Position numbers and translations under genes: made by a program. A stretch of 59,350 bases of DNA from Flavobacteriales bacterium (GTDB lineage Bacteria > Bacteroidota > Bacteroidia > Flavobacteriales_D > Crocinitomicaceae): positions 1-59,350 of the forward strand of contig CANNKP010000002.1 of NCBI GenBank assembly GCA_947505255.1, in the 5' to 3' direction. The first letter of the stretch is position 1, and every line of letters begins with the position of its first letter. The notes beneath the pieces were generated by a model, which was given only the letters and a program-made list of their open reading frames with translations, was not told the origin of the DNA and did no database searches. Positions 16,376 to 24,591 of the stretch are shown here, piece after piece.

Positions 16376-18144
16376 TCAACAAAACAATCGGTAAATACAC
16401 CATCACTCGCAAAATTGGCGAAGGTGGAATGGCATCCGTATATGAAGGGATTCATGAGAAATTAGGGACAAAAGTTGCAATTAAAATACTGAGTCCAATT
16501 TTAGCAAGAAACCCTCAGTTACGTCAACGGTTTGAAAACGAAGCAAATTTCATGGCTTCATTGGATCATCCGCATATTACCCGTGTTTTGGATATTGAAG
16601 AGCAAGATGAAACACTGGCAATTGTAATGGAATTACTAAAAGGTGAAGACTTGGATGAACGCGTTAAACGAACGGGGCCACTTTCAAATGCGGAAGTTAA
16701 AGTGATTTTTACACAAGTATTGAATGCGTTTGATTATGCTCATTCAAAAGGAATAGTGCACAGAGATATTAAACCAGCCAATATTTTTATAGATAAAAAT
16801 AATCAAGTCAAAATACTTGATTTTGGAATTGCAAAAATATTTGGAACAGGAAATGAAATGACACAAACAGGAACTCAAATGGGAACACCTGTTTACATGA
16901 GTCCTGAACAAGTGAAAGGTGAGAAATCAATCGATCATCGATCTGATATTTATGCCTTAGGAATCACACTTTATTTCTTATTATCAGGTAAAGCACCCTA
17001 TGAAAGTGCTGAAGAATCGAGTTTTGAGATTTTCATGAAAATTGTCAATGAACCGATTCCAAATCTTCCAAACAATAATTTCTTTAATTCAATCATAAAA
17101 AAATTCGTTGCGAAAGATAGAAATGAGCGCTTCCAATCTATTGAAGAAATTATTATTGAATTAAGTACTTTTGATGATAGTTCAACAATAAAATTGCAAA
17201 CCGAAAAAGATAGTTCGGAGATAATTAAAAGTAATAAAGTTCAATTTCCAAAAAAGAAAATTATTATCAGGGCATCCCTGTTTTTATTATTTTTAGCTTT
17301 TGTCGCTATCTTTTATTATCGTTTGTTTGTGCATCAAATCCCTAATAAAAATAAACTAGACAATGATCTTTCTGAAATGGGATTATATGGGGATATCAAA
17401 AACATTGAAGAAAATTATGATTCTGATCCCAATTGGGGCACACAAACTACAAAAAAAGAAAACGGTCTTTTTTTAAGTGGTTTTCTTGGTAAGGATTATT
17501 TTTCATTCGATAAAAAAGGAAATATTATTCAACATAAATCCATAACCGATTTTAAAAGTTCTAAATATAAACCCAAAATTTACGTAACCAATAATAAAAA
17601 TGTTTATAACGAAGAAAATCAACTAGTAAGAACTTCATATTATAATAATTTGAATGAGAATTGGACAAAATACTCGTATGATAATGGTTATTTGATAAAA
17701 GAAGTATCAAGTGACCCAAATAATTTTTACGAATATGAATATGGCAGAGATGGTAAACTTCTATTCTGGAAAAGCAAAAAATATCGAAAGGAATTTAAGT
17801 ATGATGAAAACAATGAATGTAATTCTCAACTTTTATTTGAAATGGATGCATTGACATATAAATGCGTCAAATTTCATGAGAATGGTAAACTCATAGAAAC
17901 TATTGAATATGATTATGAAGGAAAAAAAACTGTTCAAAAAACAGTAAGGAAATATAATAATTTGCAAGACGAATATTATTCAAAAGTTATTTATGCATCC
18001 AATAAAACTCCAGATATTGAAGAGTATAAATATGACTACGATAAAAATGGAAATTGGGTTAAAAAAGAACGTTTTTCAGTTAATTCAGGCAATAAAAAAA
18101 ATATCATTTCAATTACAAAAAGAAAAATCGAATACTACAATTAA
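16372..18144 (+). CDS. Ser/Thr kinase with single TM and YD-like repeat sensor
   Basis: The kinase half (about 1-270) is almost the same as that of 14990-16375 and complete (GEGGM, VAIK, HRDIKPAN, DFG, SPEQ). After a linker, one transmembrane helix (about 300-322, ASLFLLFLAFVAIFYYRLF) leads to about 260 periplasmic residues rich in Tyr, Asn and Lys with repeats such as FDKKGNIIQ, YSYDNGYLIKE, YEYGRDGKLL and FKYDENNE, like the RHS/YD-type strands common in secreted Bacteroidota proteins. The overlapping ATGA start implies coupling to the previous kinase. The sensor differs completely from its neighbour's although the kinase halves match. Confidence 0.88.
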   Translation: MINKTIGKYTITRKIGEGGMASVYEGIHEKLGTKVAIKILSPILARNPQLRQRFENEANFMASLDHPHITRVLDIEEQDETLAIVMELLKGEDLDERVKRTGPLSNAEVKVIFTQVLNAFDYAHSKGIVHRDIKPANIFIDKNNQVKILDFGIAKIFGTGNEMTQTGTQMGTPVYMSPEQVKGEKSIDHRSDIYALGITLYFLLSGKAPYESAEESSFEIFMKIVNEPIPNLPNNNFFNSIIKKFVAKDRNERFQSIEEIIIELSTFDDSSTIKLQTEKDSSEIIKSNKVQFPKKKIIIRASLFLLFLAFVAIFYYRLFVHQIPNKNKLDNDLSEMGLYGDIKNIEENYDSDPNWGTQTTKKENGLFLSGFLGKDYFSFDKKGNIIQHKSITDFKSSKYKPKIYVTNNKNVYNEENQLVRTSYYNNLNENWTKYSYDNGYLIKEVSSDPNNFYEYEYGRDGKLLFWKSKKYRKEFKYDENNECNSQLLFEMDALTYKCVKFHENGKLIETIEYDYEGKKTVQKTVRKYNNLQDEYYSKVIYASNKTPDIEEYKYDYDKNGNWVKKERFSVNSGNKKNIISITKRKIEYYN

Positions 18145-18225
18145 ATAAATTAAATCAAGGAGAATAAAATAATTGATTAGATCATTATTTAAAAGACTTC
18201 AATAAGATAAAATGAATTTATAAAA

Positions 18226-20145
18226 ATGATCAACAAACAACTTCTTAGTTATAATATCACCTCGTTACTCGGTGAAGGTGGAATGGCAAAGGTTTACCTT
18301 GCAGAACACAACATTCAGCATAATAGTGTCGCAATTAAAGTTTTGAATGAAGAATTTTTAGAAGACAAAAATATAAGGAAGCGTTTTATTGAAGAAGCAA
18401 AGAGTTTAGCAAATCTAGATCACAAAAACATTATAAAAGTTATAGATACTTATAACGAAGATAATTTTGTTGCATTTGTAATGGAATATATTGAAGGTCC
18501 AACTTTAAATGAGATTATTCAACAAGGAAAATTGGCAGACAATTATATACAAGATTACATGAAACAGCTTCTTGCCGCTGTCGAATATATTCATTCTAAT
18601 GGTATTACACATAGAGACATAAAACCATCCAATATTTTAATTGGTAAACATGGAATATTGAAATTAGTTGATTTTGGAATTGCAAAACATGCAAAGAATC
18701 CTGACGGAACTTCAACAATGTTTATTATGGGTACTCCATCGTATATGAGCCCAGAGCAGATTCGGAATTCTGGAACAGTAACATCTCAAACGGATATCTA
18801 TAGTATAGGAGTTGTTTTATGGGAAATGGTGTCTGGAAAAAGATTATACAATACATTGCAATTAACTACTCCTGAAATTCAAACTCAAATTTTAAATCAA
18901 GAATTACCACTTACAAAAACAAAATGGGATTCAATAATTGAAAAAGCAACTAAAAAAAGCTTAGTTGATAGGTATAAAAACTGCCATGAAATGGTACACA
19001 ATATCTTCGATAAAACAATAATAGATAAAAATCCTATTTACGAATCAAATGTAATAAAGAAGAAATCGAAAGTTGGAAAATTTCTTCTTTCATTTCTTTT
19101 AGTTTCGATAGTTGTGTTATTTGCACATTACACATTGTATCCTGAGTTTTATAAAATAAATGATCCTAAAGGTATACCTGAAACATTAAGCAATAATATT
19201 ATAGTTGATGCTGATGGCAATGCTTATGAAATCATTGAAATTGGTAGACAAAATTGGGTAAGTTCAAATTTTAATTGCTCTAGATTTAAAAATGGAGATG
19301 AAATTCCAGAAGCTAAAACAGATGAAGAATGGGCGGAAGCATCGAGTAAAGGACTTCCAGCATGGTGTTATAATAAAACTCGCATTTCTGATGAAAAATA
19401 TGGAAAGTTATATAATTGGTATGCTGTAAATGACGCTCGTGGCTTAGCTCCATATGGCTTTAGGGTTGCTTCAAAAGAAGATTGGAATATTTTACATGAG
19501 TACATTGGGAAAAACTCAACCAGTGCAATGAAGATAAAAACCGGCTATTGGAATTCGGGAGAAGTTGGCAAAGATGAAATTGGATTTAATGCTTTAGCTG
19601 CTGGTTTCAGAACTGAAACTTATACTTTTTCCTCAATTGGACAAACAGCTAGATGGTGGACAAATTCAGATTATTCAATTGATGAAGCAGTAGGTTATGC
19701 TATAAGTGAATCAGAATTAAAAACATTTAATTATAAAAAATCTCTTGGGTTTTCTGTTCGATTGATTAAAGATAACCAAATATTTGTTTATAAAATTGGC
19801 CAAAAGAGATTGGGAGGAATCATTTTTTCTATTACGCCAGATGGAAAGCACGGTTTAGTTTGCAGTGAAACAGATTTAGGTAGTTTTAATTGGGATTCAG
19901 CCAATAAAAGTTGTTTAAACCTTTCAATGAGTGGCTATAATGACTGGTATTTACCATCAAAAAAAGAATTAAAACGGCTTTATATAAGAAGGTCAATAAT
20001 AAATAATTTTTCTGATAAACTTTATTATTGGTCTTCAGATTCATTCGATATTGATAGAGCGTTTTGGAAGAGTTTTAACTCAGGAGAAATGTGTTCTAAT
20101 TTGAAAAGTGAAATAGGACTTGTGCGCGCAATTCGTGCTTTTTAA
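18226..20145 (+). CDS. Ser/Thr kinase with FISUMP and DUF1566 sensor domains
   Basis: Order in 639 residues: kinase (about 8-262; LGEGGMAKVYLA, VAIKVL, THRDIKPSN, VDFGIAK, SYMSPEQ), transmembrane helix (about 285-305), FISUMP domain (about 327-515; QNWVSSNFNC, PAWCYN, LYNWYAV, GLAPYGFRVAS), and DUF1566/Lcl-C domain (about 521-639; GGIIFSITPDGKHG, DWYLPSKKELKRLY, ending VRAIRAF). Both sensor modules belong to the C-type-lectin/FGE fold group of ligand-binding domains. The kinase faces the cytoplasm and the tandem lectin-like modules the periplasm. About 80 bp of AT-rich DNA precede it. The DUF1566 end does not show the NNC codon bias seen in 23067-24563. Confidence 0.88.
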   Translation: MINKQLLSYNITSLLGEGGMAKVYLAEHNIQHNSVAIKVLNEEFLEDKNIRKRFIEEAKSLANLDHKNIIKVIDTYNEDNFVAFVMEYIEGPTLNEIIQQGKLADNYIQDYMKQLLAAVEYIHSNGITHRDIKPSNILIGKHGILKLVDFGIAKHAKNPDGTSTMFIMGTPSYMSPEQIRNSGTVTSQTDIYSIGVVLWEMVSGKRLYNTLQLTTPEIQTQILNQELPLTKTKWDSIIEKATKKSLVDRYKNCHEMVHNIFDKTIIDKNPIYESNVIKKKSKVGKFLLSFLLVSIVVLFAHYTLYPEFYKINDPKGIPETLSNNIIVDADGNAYEIIEIGRQNWVSSNFNCSRFKNGDEIPEAKTDEEWAEASSKGLPAWCYNKTRISDEKYGKLYNWYAVNDARGLAPYGFRVASKEDWNILHEYIGKNSTSAMKIKTGYWNSGEVGKDEIGFNALAAGFRTETYTFSSIGQTARWWTNSDYSIDEAVGYAISESELKTFNYKKSLGFSVRLIKDNQIFVYKIGQKRLGGIIFSITPDGKHGLVCSETDLGSFNWDSANKSCLNLSMSGYNDWYLPSKKELKRLYIRRSIINNFSDKLYYWSSDSFDIDRAFWKSFNSGEMCSNLKSEIGLVRAIRAF

Positions 20146-20179
20146 AAGCTCATACAGTAATAATAATAAGATATTAATC

Positions 20180-21880
20180 ATGATAGGAAAGCAAATTCTC
20201 AACTACGAAATAAAATCGTTACTAGGTGAAGGCGGAATGGGAACCGTTTATTTAGCCGAACATGTTAAACTTGGTCGTCAGGTTGCGATAAAAGTTTTGC
20301 TTCCACATTTGGTTAAAAACGAACTTGTGAGAAGTCGTTTTATAAATGAAGCAAAGCTCATGTCGAGTTTGCATCATCCAAATATTGTAACGCTCTATGA
20401 TTACCACGAGGATGAAAATGGCTTGAGTCTAATCATGGAATTAGTTGATGGCAAACCATTGGATGAATACATTCAAGAAGTCACAGGACCAATCCAAGAA
20501 AAAGAGGCTGTCATTCTTATGAAACAAGCGCTCGAAGGATTTGCATATGCACATAAACAAGGCTTAATTCATCGAGATATTAAGCCTTCTAACCTTATTG
20601 TGACAGATGAGAAAGTAATAAAAATATTGGATTTTGGAATCGCAAAACTAGTTGGCGATTTAGGAAATAAATTAACGAAGACTGGATCGCATATCGGAAC
20701 GGTTTATTACATGTCGCCTGAACAAGTGCGTGGACAAGAATTGGATTTGAGAAGTGACATTTATGCACTCGGAATCACATTTTACCAGATGTTAACAGGT
20801 CTTTGTCCTTATGAAGGGTTAAACACGGAATTTGACGTTTTTAATAAAATTGTTGGAGAAGAGTTACCTGATCCAAGAACGATTTATCCTGGTATTTCTG
20901 AACACATGTGCCATGTTATACAAAAGGCAACTGCAAAGAAACCTGAAGATCGATTCCAAACCTGCGCTGCGTTTATTAAAGGTTTGAAAAAAGATGATTT
21001 TGCGCTTTCAACGGAAGTGAAAAATGATGTTTTAGCGCCTGTTATTCCAGTTGTAGAGAACGTTGTTATTGAAGATGTCGCAAAAAATGATGTTTCAAAT
21101 CCTACAATAGAAGCTGCAGAGCATGCTGGTATTGAAGATAAAGTAGCTGAAATTGAATCTCAAAAAGAACCAATTCTTGTTGAAGAAAAAATTGAGAAAC
21201 AAGAAAATGCGAAAAGTGAAGAAAAAACATTTGTTTCTCCATTAGAATTACCTAACACAAAAGATTCAGATAGTAAAAAGAAATTAATTATGTATGCTGC
21301 CATCGGTTTGGTTGCACTTTTTATTATAATTGGTTTAGTTGTTAATTCAAATAAAAAGGAAACAACTTCAGATGAATTTATGCCGACAGAAAAAGAGTCA
21401 AAACAACTTGAAGAAAAACCTGAAGGTAGAATAGATTCAACAATAGTGAATACCGAAGAAAGGAAAATTGAAACCCAAAAACCTACGAATTCAAATAACA
21501 AACAGACTAGAAATTCAGATAACTCTTATGATAATGGGCGTGGAACAAATAAGATAACCGTTGTTAAAAAATCAATGAAAGAAATTGAAGGTCAAAACCC
21601 ACTGGGCAATCTTTCTCTTGAAAGTAATTTCAAGGTGACCGTGTTGGGGTATCATTTATTTTATACAATCACGAATACTGCAAACGAAGCAGCATTTAAA
21701 AATATTATTTTACAAATTCAATATTTTGATAAGTACGGTGATTCAAACGGTTCTGAAAAAATCACGGTATATAGATATTTCCCACCAAATAGTTATTATA
21801 CGAATGACCAAAAATTCACGACTCCTTTTGGAACAAGGGATGTTTCATGTAGGATTATAGACGCAACGTGGACGGATTAA
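20180..21880 (+). CDS. Ser/Thr kinase with acidic linker, TM and small periplasmic domain
   Basis: I start at ATG 20180 (MIGKQILNYEIKSLLGEGG), which aligns with the other kinases; the track start at 20120 overlaps the upstream gene. The kinase (about 8-268) is complete (GEGGMGTVYLAE, VAIKVL, HRDIKPSN, DFGIAK, TVYYMSPEQ). A long Glu/Lys/Val-rich linker (about 275-365) precedes one transmembrane helix (LIMYAAIGLVALFIIIGLV). The periplasmic part has a Thr/Asn/Lys spacer and a final domain of about 95 residues (FKVTVLGYHLFYTITN..., ending IIDATWTD) that looks like an FxLYD-type beta sandwich. Its kinase subtype is closest to the 26103 and 30549 enzymes. Confidence 0.87.
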   Translation: MIGKQILNYEIKSLLGEGGMGTVYLAEHVKLGRQVAIKVLLPHLVKNELVRSRFINEAKLMSSLHHPNIVTLYDYHEDENGLSLIMELVDGKPLDEYIQEVTGPIQEKEAVILMKQALEGFAYAHKQGLIHRDIKPSNLIVTDEKVIKILDFGIAKLVGDLGNKLTKTGSHIGTVYYMSPEQVRGQELDLRSDIYALGITFYQMLTGLCPYEGLNTEFDVFNKIVGEELPDPRTIYPGISEHMCHVIQKATAKKPEDRFQTCAAFIKGLKKDDFALSTEVKNDVLAPVIPVVENVVIEDVAKNDVSNPTIEAAEHAGIEDKVAEIESQKEPILVEEKIEKQENAKSEEKTFVSPLELPNTKDSDSKKKLIMYAAIGLVALFIIIGLVVNSNKKETTSDEFMPTEKESKQLEEKPEGRIDSTIVNTEERKIETQKPTNSNNKQTRNSDNSYDNGRGTNKITVVKKSMKEIEGQNPLGNLSLESNFKVTVLGYHLFYTITNTANEAAFKNIILQIQYFDKYGDSNGSEKITVYRYFPPNSYYTNDQKFTTPFGTRDVSCRIIDATWTD

Positions 21881-21906
21881 AATAACAATGAATAAATAGC
21901 AAAAAA

Positions 21907-23055
21907 ATGATTGGACAAACAATAGCAAATTACAAAATCATTTCTCCTCTCGGTGAAGGTGGTATGGCGAAAGTGTATTTGGCTCAACACCAATCTTTAG
22001 GGAATAATGTTGCGCTTAAACTTCTCAAAGAAGAATATGTCCAGCATCCAAACATTAGAAAACGTTTTTTAGCTGAGGCGCGCAGTTTGGCGCAAATGTC
22101 GCATCCCAATATCATTAAAGTAACCGATTTAATTGATGCTGGAGATATTGTTGCATTTGTAATGGAATACATTGAAGGGCAAACTTTAGAAGAGTTTTTG
22201 TTTAAAAAGGGGGAACTTTCTCGAACTGAAATTGAATCATTTTTCAACCAAATGATTTTAGCTGTTGAATATGTGCATTCACAAGGATTAATTCATCGTG
22301 ATATCAAACCATCCAATTTCATGGTGACAAAAAGTAGCCAGATAAAATTGTTGGATTTTGGAATTGCTAAGAACACAAATGAAGGTGCTGTTGATTATAC
22401 TAAGACTGGTTTAATGCAACAAATGGGAACGCCTCTGTACATGAGCCCAGAGCAAGTGAAAAATACTGCTGAGGTTACGAAACAAACAGATATTTATAGT
22501 TTGGGTGTTGTGCTGTGGCAGTTGGTTATGAATAAAAAACCGTATGATTCAGGAGAATTTTCTTTACCTGAAATACAGGTTTCAATTCTAAAAGAACCTC
22601 TGCCTTTAACGAATACTATTTGGGATACTATAATTCAAAAAGTAACGGCGAAAAAACCTGAAGACCGTTCAATTTATAAATTTCCTATAGTATTTCCGGA
22701 AGACACGATTTTAGAAGAAATACCATTATCATTTCCGCTTAAAAGGCCAGATATTGAAAATTCTATGATTATTGGAGATTTAGAAATAAAGACAAAAGAT
22801 TTAGAAAAAATGGATTGGTATAGAGCTGAAAAATCATGTGAAAATCTTGGTGATGGATGGAGATTGCCTACAGAAAAAGAGTTAGTTATACTCTTCGAAA
22901 ACAAAGAGGAAATTGGTGGTTTTGCTAATTATTACTATTGGAGTGCGAATGAGTACAATGACTATATTGCATGTTCTAAAGACTTTGCTAATGGAAACGA
23001 GGGAACTAATGATAAACCTAATTATATAAATGTCCGAGCAGTTCGCACTGTTTAA
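21907..23055 (+). CDS. Soluble Ser/Thr kinase fused to shortened DUF1566 domain
   Basis: The kinase half (about 8-260) is complete and nearly identical to that of the next gene (LGEGGMAKVYLAQ, HRDIKPSN, DFGIAK, LYMSPEQ). The 382-residue protein then runs into a DUF1566-like end (about 290-382; CENLGDGWRLPTEKEL, YWSANEYN, ending VRAVRTV) with no transmembrane helix between. Compared with the paralogues at 23067 and 24592 it lacks the linker, membrane segment and the GGIIFY start of DUF1566. It therefore appears cytoplasmic, which is odd for a lectin-fold sensor. It could be a deletion derivative. AAT codons occur in the tail but without the NNC pattern. Confidence 0.85.
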   Translation: MIGQTIANYKIISPLGEGGMAKVYLAQHQSLGNNVALKLLKEEYVQHPNIRKRFLAEARSLAQMSHPNIIKVTDLIDAGDIVAFVMEYIEGQTLEEFLFKKGELSRTEIESFFNQMILAVEYVHSQGLIHRDIKPSNFMVTKSSQIKLLDFGIAKNTNEGAVDYTKTGLMQQMGTPLYMSPEQVKNTAEVTKQTDIYSLGVVLWQLVMNKKPYDSGEFSLPEIQVSILKEPLPLTNTIWDTIIQKVTAKKPEDRSIYKFPIVFPEDTILEEIPLSFPLKRPDIENSMIIGDLEIKTKDLEKMDWYRAEKSCENLGDGWRLPTEKELVILFENKEEIGGFANYYYWSANEYNDYIACSKDFANGNEGTNDKPNYINVRAVRTV

Positions 23056-23066
23056 CTATTTTTCAT

Positions 23067-24563
23067 ATGCTCAACCAACAAATTCAAAATTACAAAATCA
23101 TCTCACTTCTTGGTGAAGGTGGAATGGCGAATGTATATCTAGCTCAGCACCAATCTTTGGGGAATAATGTTGCTATTAAACTTCTCAAAGAAGAATATGT
23201 CCAGCATCCAAACATTAGAAAGCGTTTTTTAGCTGAAGCACGAAGTTTGGCCCAAATGTCACATCCCAATATTATTAAAGTAACGGATTTAATTGACGCT
23301 GGCGATATCGTGGCTTTTGTCATGGAATACATTGAAGGGCAAACTTTAGAAGAGTTTTTGTATAAAAAAGGGGAATTAACACGAACTGAAATTGAATCAT
23401 TTTTCAATCAAATGATTTTAGCTGTCGAATATGTGCACTCACAAGGATTAATTCATCGTGATATTAAACCATCCAATTTTATGGTGACAAAAAGTGGCCA
23501 GATAAAATTATTGGATTTTGGAATTGCCAAGAACACAAATGAAGGTGCTGTTGATTATACTAAAACTGGTTTAATGCAGCAAATGGGAACGCCTTTGTAT
23601 ATGAGCCCAGAGCAAGTTAAAAACACTGCAGAGGTCACCAAACAAACAGATGTTTATAGTTTGGGTGTTGTGCTGTGGCAGATGGTCATGAATAAAAAAC
23701 CGTATGATTCAGGAGAATTTTCATTGCCAGAAATTCAAGTTTCAATACTCAAAGAACCTCTGCCTTTAACGCATACTATTTGGGACTCAACTATCCAAGA
23801 TGCGACAGAGAAAGACCCAACTAAACGCTTCTTAAAAATTAATTCTAAAAAAGGTGTGGAGTCAAAATCTGTTTCTGACACAGAAATTGATCCTGTGATT
23901 CCGAATCAAAAGCCAAAGAAAGAGAAGCAAGTGAGAATAACATATTTTAATTTTAAAACGATAAGTATTGGAGTTGGAATTTTGCTTTTTGTTGGAATAC
24001 TTTTAATTAATTTGATTAAAGGCGAAACGGCTGATACATTAGTTACAGCTTTTCCGGATGATAAAAAAACTGAAAATGTTGTTCCAACAGAAACAGCAGA
24101 TGTGCCAGTTTTGAAGGAAGAAAAGCAGAATAAGTTACCTGGTGAAAAAACAACAAATCAAAACCCTCCTTTGGTTAAAAAAGAAGAACCAATTGAATCA
24201 TCAAAAAATTTAAAAATTGGACAAAAATATCAAGGTGGTATTATTTTTTATTTGGATGATTCAGGAGAACATGGGAAAGTATGTACTGAAAAAGAAACTC
24301 TATCAGGTGATTGGGATGCTGCTATGGAGGAGTGTCGAAACCTAAGTTTAAATGGTTTTAATGATTGGTATTTGCCATCTAAAGTCGAATTAGAACGCCT
24401 TTACATTTATCGATCTGAGATTGGCGGTTTTGCTAATAAACCCTATTGGAGTTCTACGGAGGGCGATAACTACACCGCGTGGTTCCAGAATTTCACCAGT
24501 GGTTACCAGAACTTCTACAGTAAGATCTACACCTACTATGTTCGTGCAGTTCGTGCTTTTTAA
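23067..24563 (+). CDS. Ser/Thr kinase with DUF1566 sensor ending in a DGR-like variable region
   Basis: Kinase (about 8-260; LGEGGMANVYLAQ, VAIKLL, HRDIKPSN, DFGIAK, LYMSPEQ), basic/acidic linker, one transmembrane helix (about 300-320), a Pro/Glu/Lys stalk, and a DUF1566/Lcl-C domain (382-498; GGIIFYLDDSGEHG, DWYLPSKVELERLY, YWSSTE..., ending VRAVRAF). The sensor should be periplasmic. Its last 40 codons are composed unlike the rest of the gene: rich in AAC, TAC, TTC and ACC in a genome that prefers T or A third positions (see the separate entry). DUF1566 is a C-type-lectin fold and a known target class of diversity-generating retroelements. Kinase and linker closely match 24592-26088. Confidence 0.9.
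   Translation: MLNQQIQNYKIISLLGEGGMANVYLAQHQSLGNNVAIKLLKEEYVQHPNIRKRFLAEARSLAQMSHPNIIKVTDLIDAGDIVAFVMEYIEGQTLEEFLYKKGELTRTEIESFFNQMILAVEYVHSQGLIHRDIKPSNFMVTKSGQIKLLDFGIAKNTNEGAVDYTKTGLMQQMGTPLYMSPEQVKNTAEVTKQTDVYSLGVVLWQMVMNKKPYDSGEFSLPEIQVSILKEPLPLTHTIWDSTIQDATEKDPTKRFLKINSKKGVESKSVSDTEIDPVIPNQKPKKEKQVRITYFNFKTISIGVGILLFVGILLINLIKGETADTLVTAFPDDKKTENVVPTETADVPVLKEEKQNKLPGEKTTNQNPPLVKKEEPIESSKNLKIGQKYQGGIIFYLDDSGEHGKVCTEKETLSGDWDAAMEECRNLSLNGFNDWYLPSKVELERLYIYRSEIGGFANKPYWSSTEGDNYTAWFQNFTSGYQNFYSKIYTYYVRAVRAF
24459..24539 (+). other. Candidate DGR variable region (VR) in the DUF1566 tail
   Basis: From the codon after the YWSSTE segment to YY before VRAVRAF there are 26 codons. Fifteen end in C (GGC, AAC, TAC, ACC, TTC, ATC) and six in T, all reachable from AAC or AAT by changing only adenines. 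The other five (GCG, TGG, CAG twice, AAG) are the invariant kind. The matching stretch of the paralogue at 24592 has only two NNC codons in a similar length. The downstream GTTCGTGCAGTTCGTGC would be the conserved 3' boundary. No template repeat or reverse transcriptase is in this window. Confidence 0.6.
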
Positions 24564-24591
24564 CCATTTATCGATTTAACTATATAAAAAA

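Noticed and set aside
20120-20179. Upstream start for the 20180 kinase
   Set aside because: It overlaps the previous gene's coding end, and all paralogues start at the M-x-x-Q/K...Y position.
22920-23055. DUF1566 tail of the 21907 kinase as another variable region
   Set aside because: It has AAT-rich codons but mostly T/A third positions and no block of NNC codons with GCG TGG/CAG anchors.
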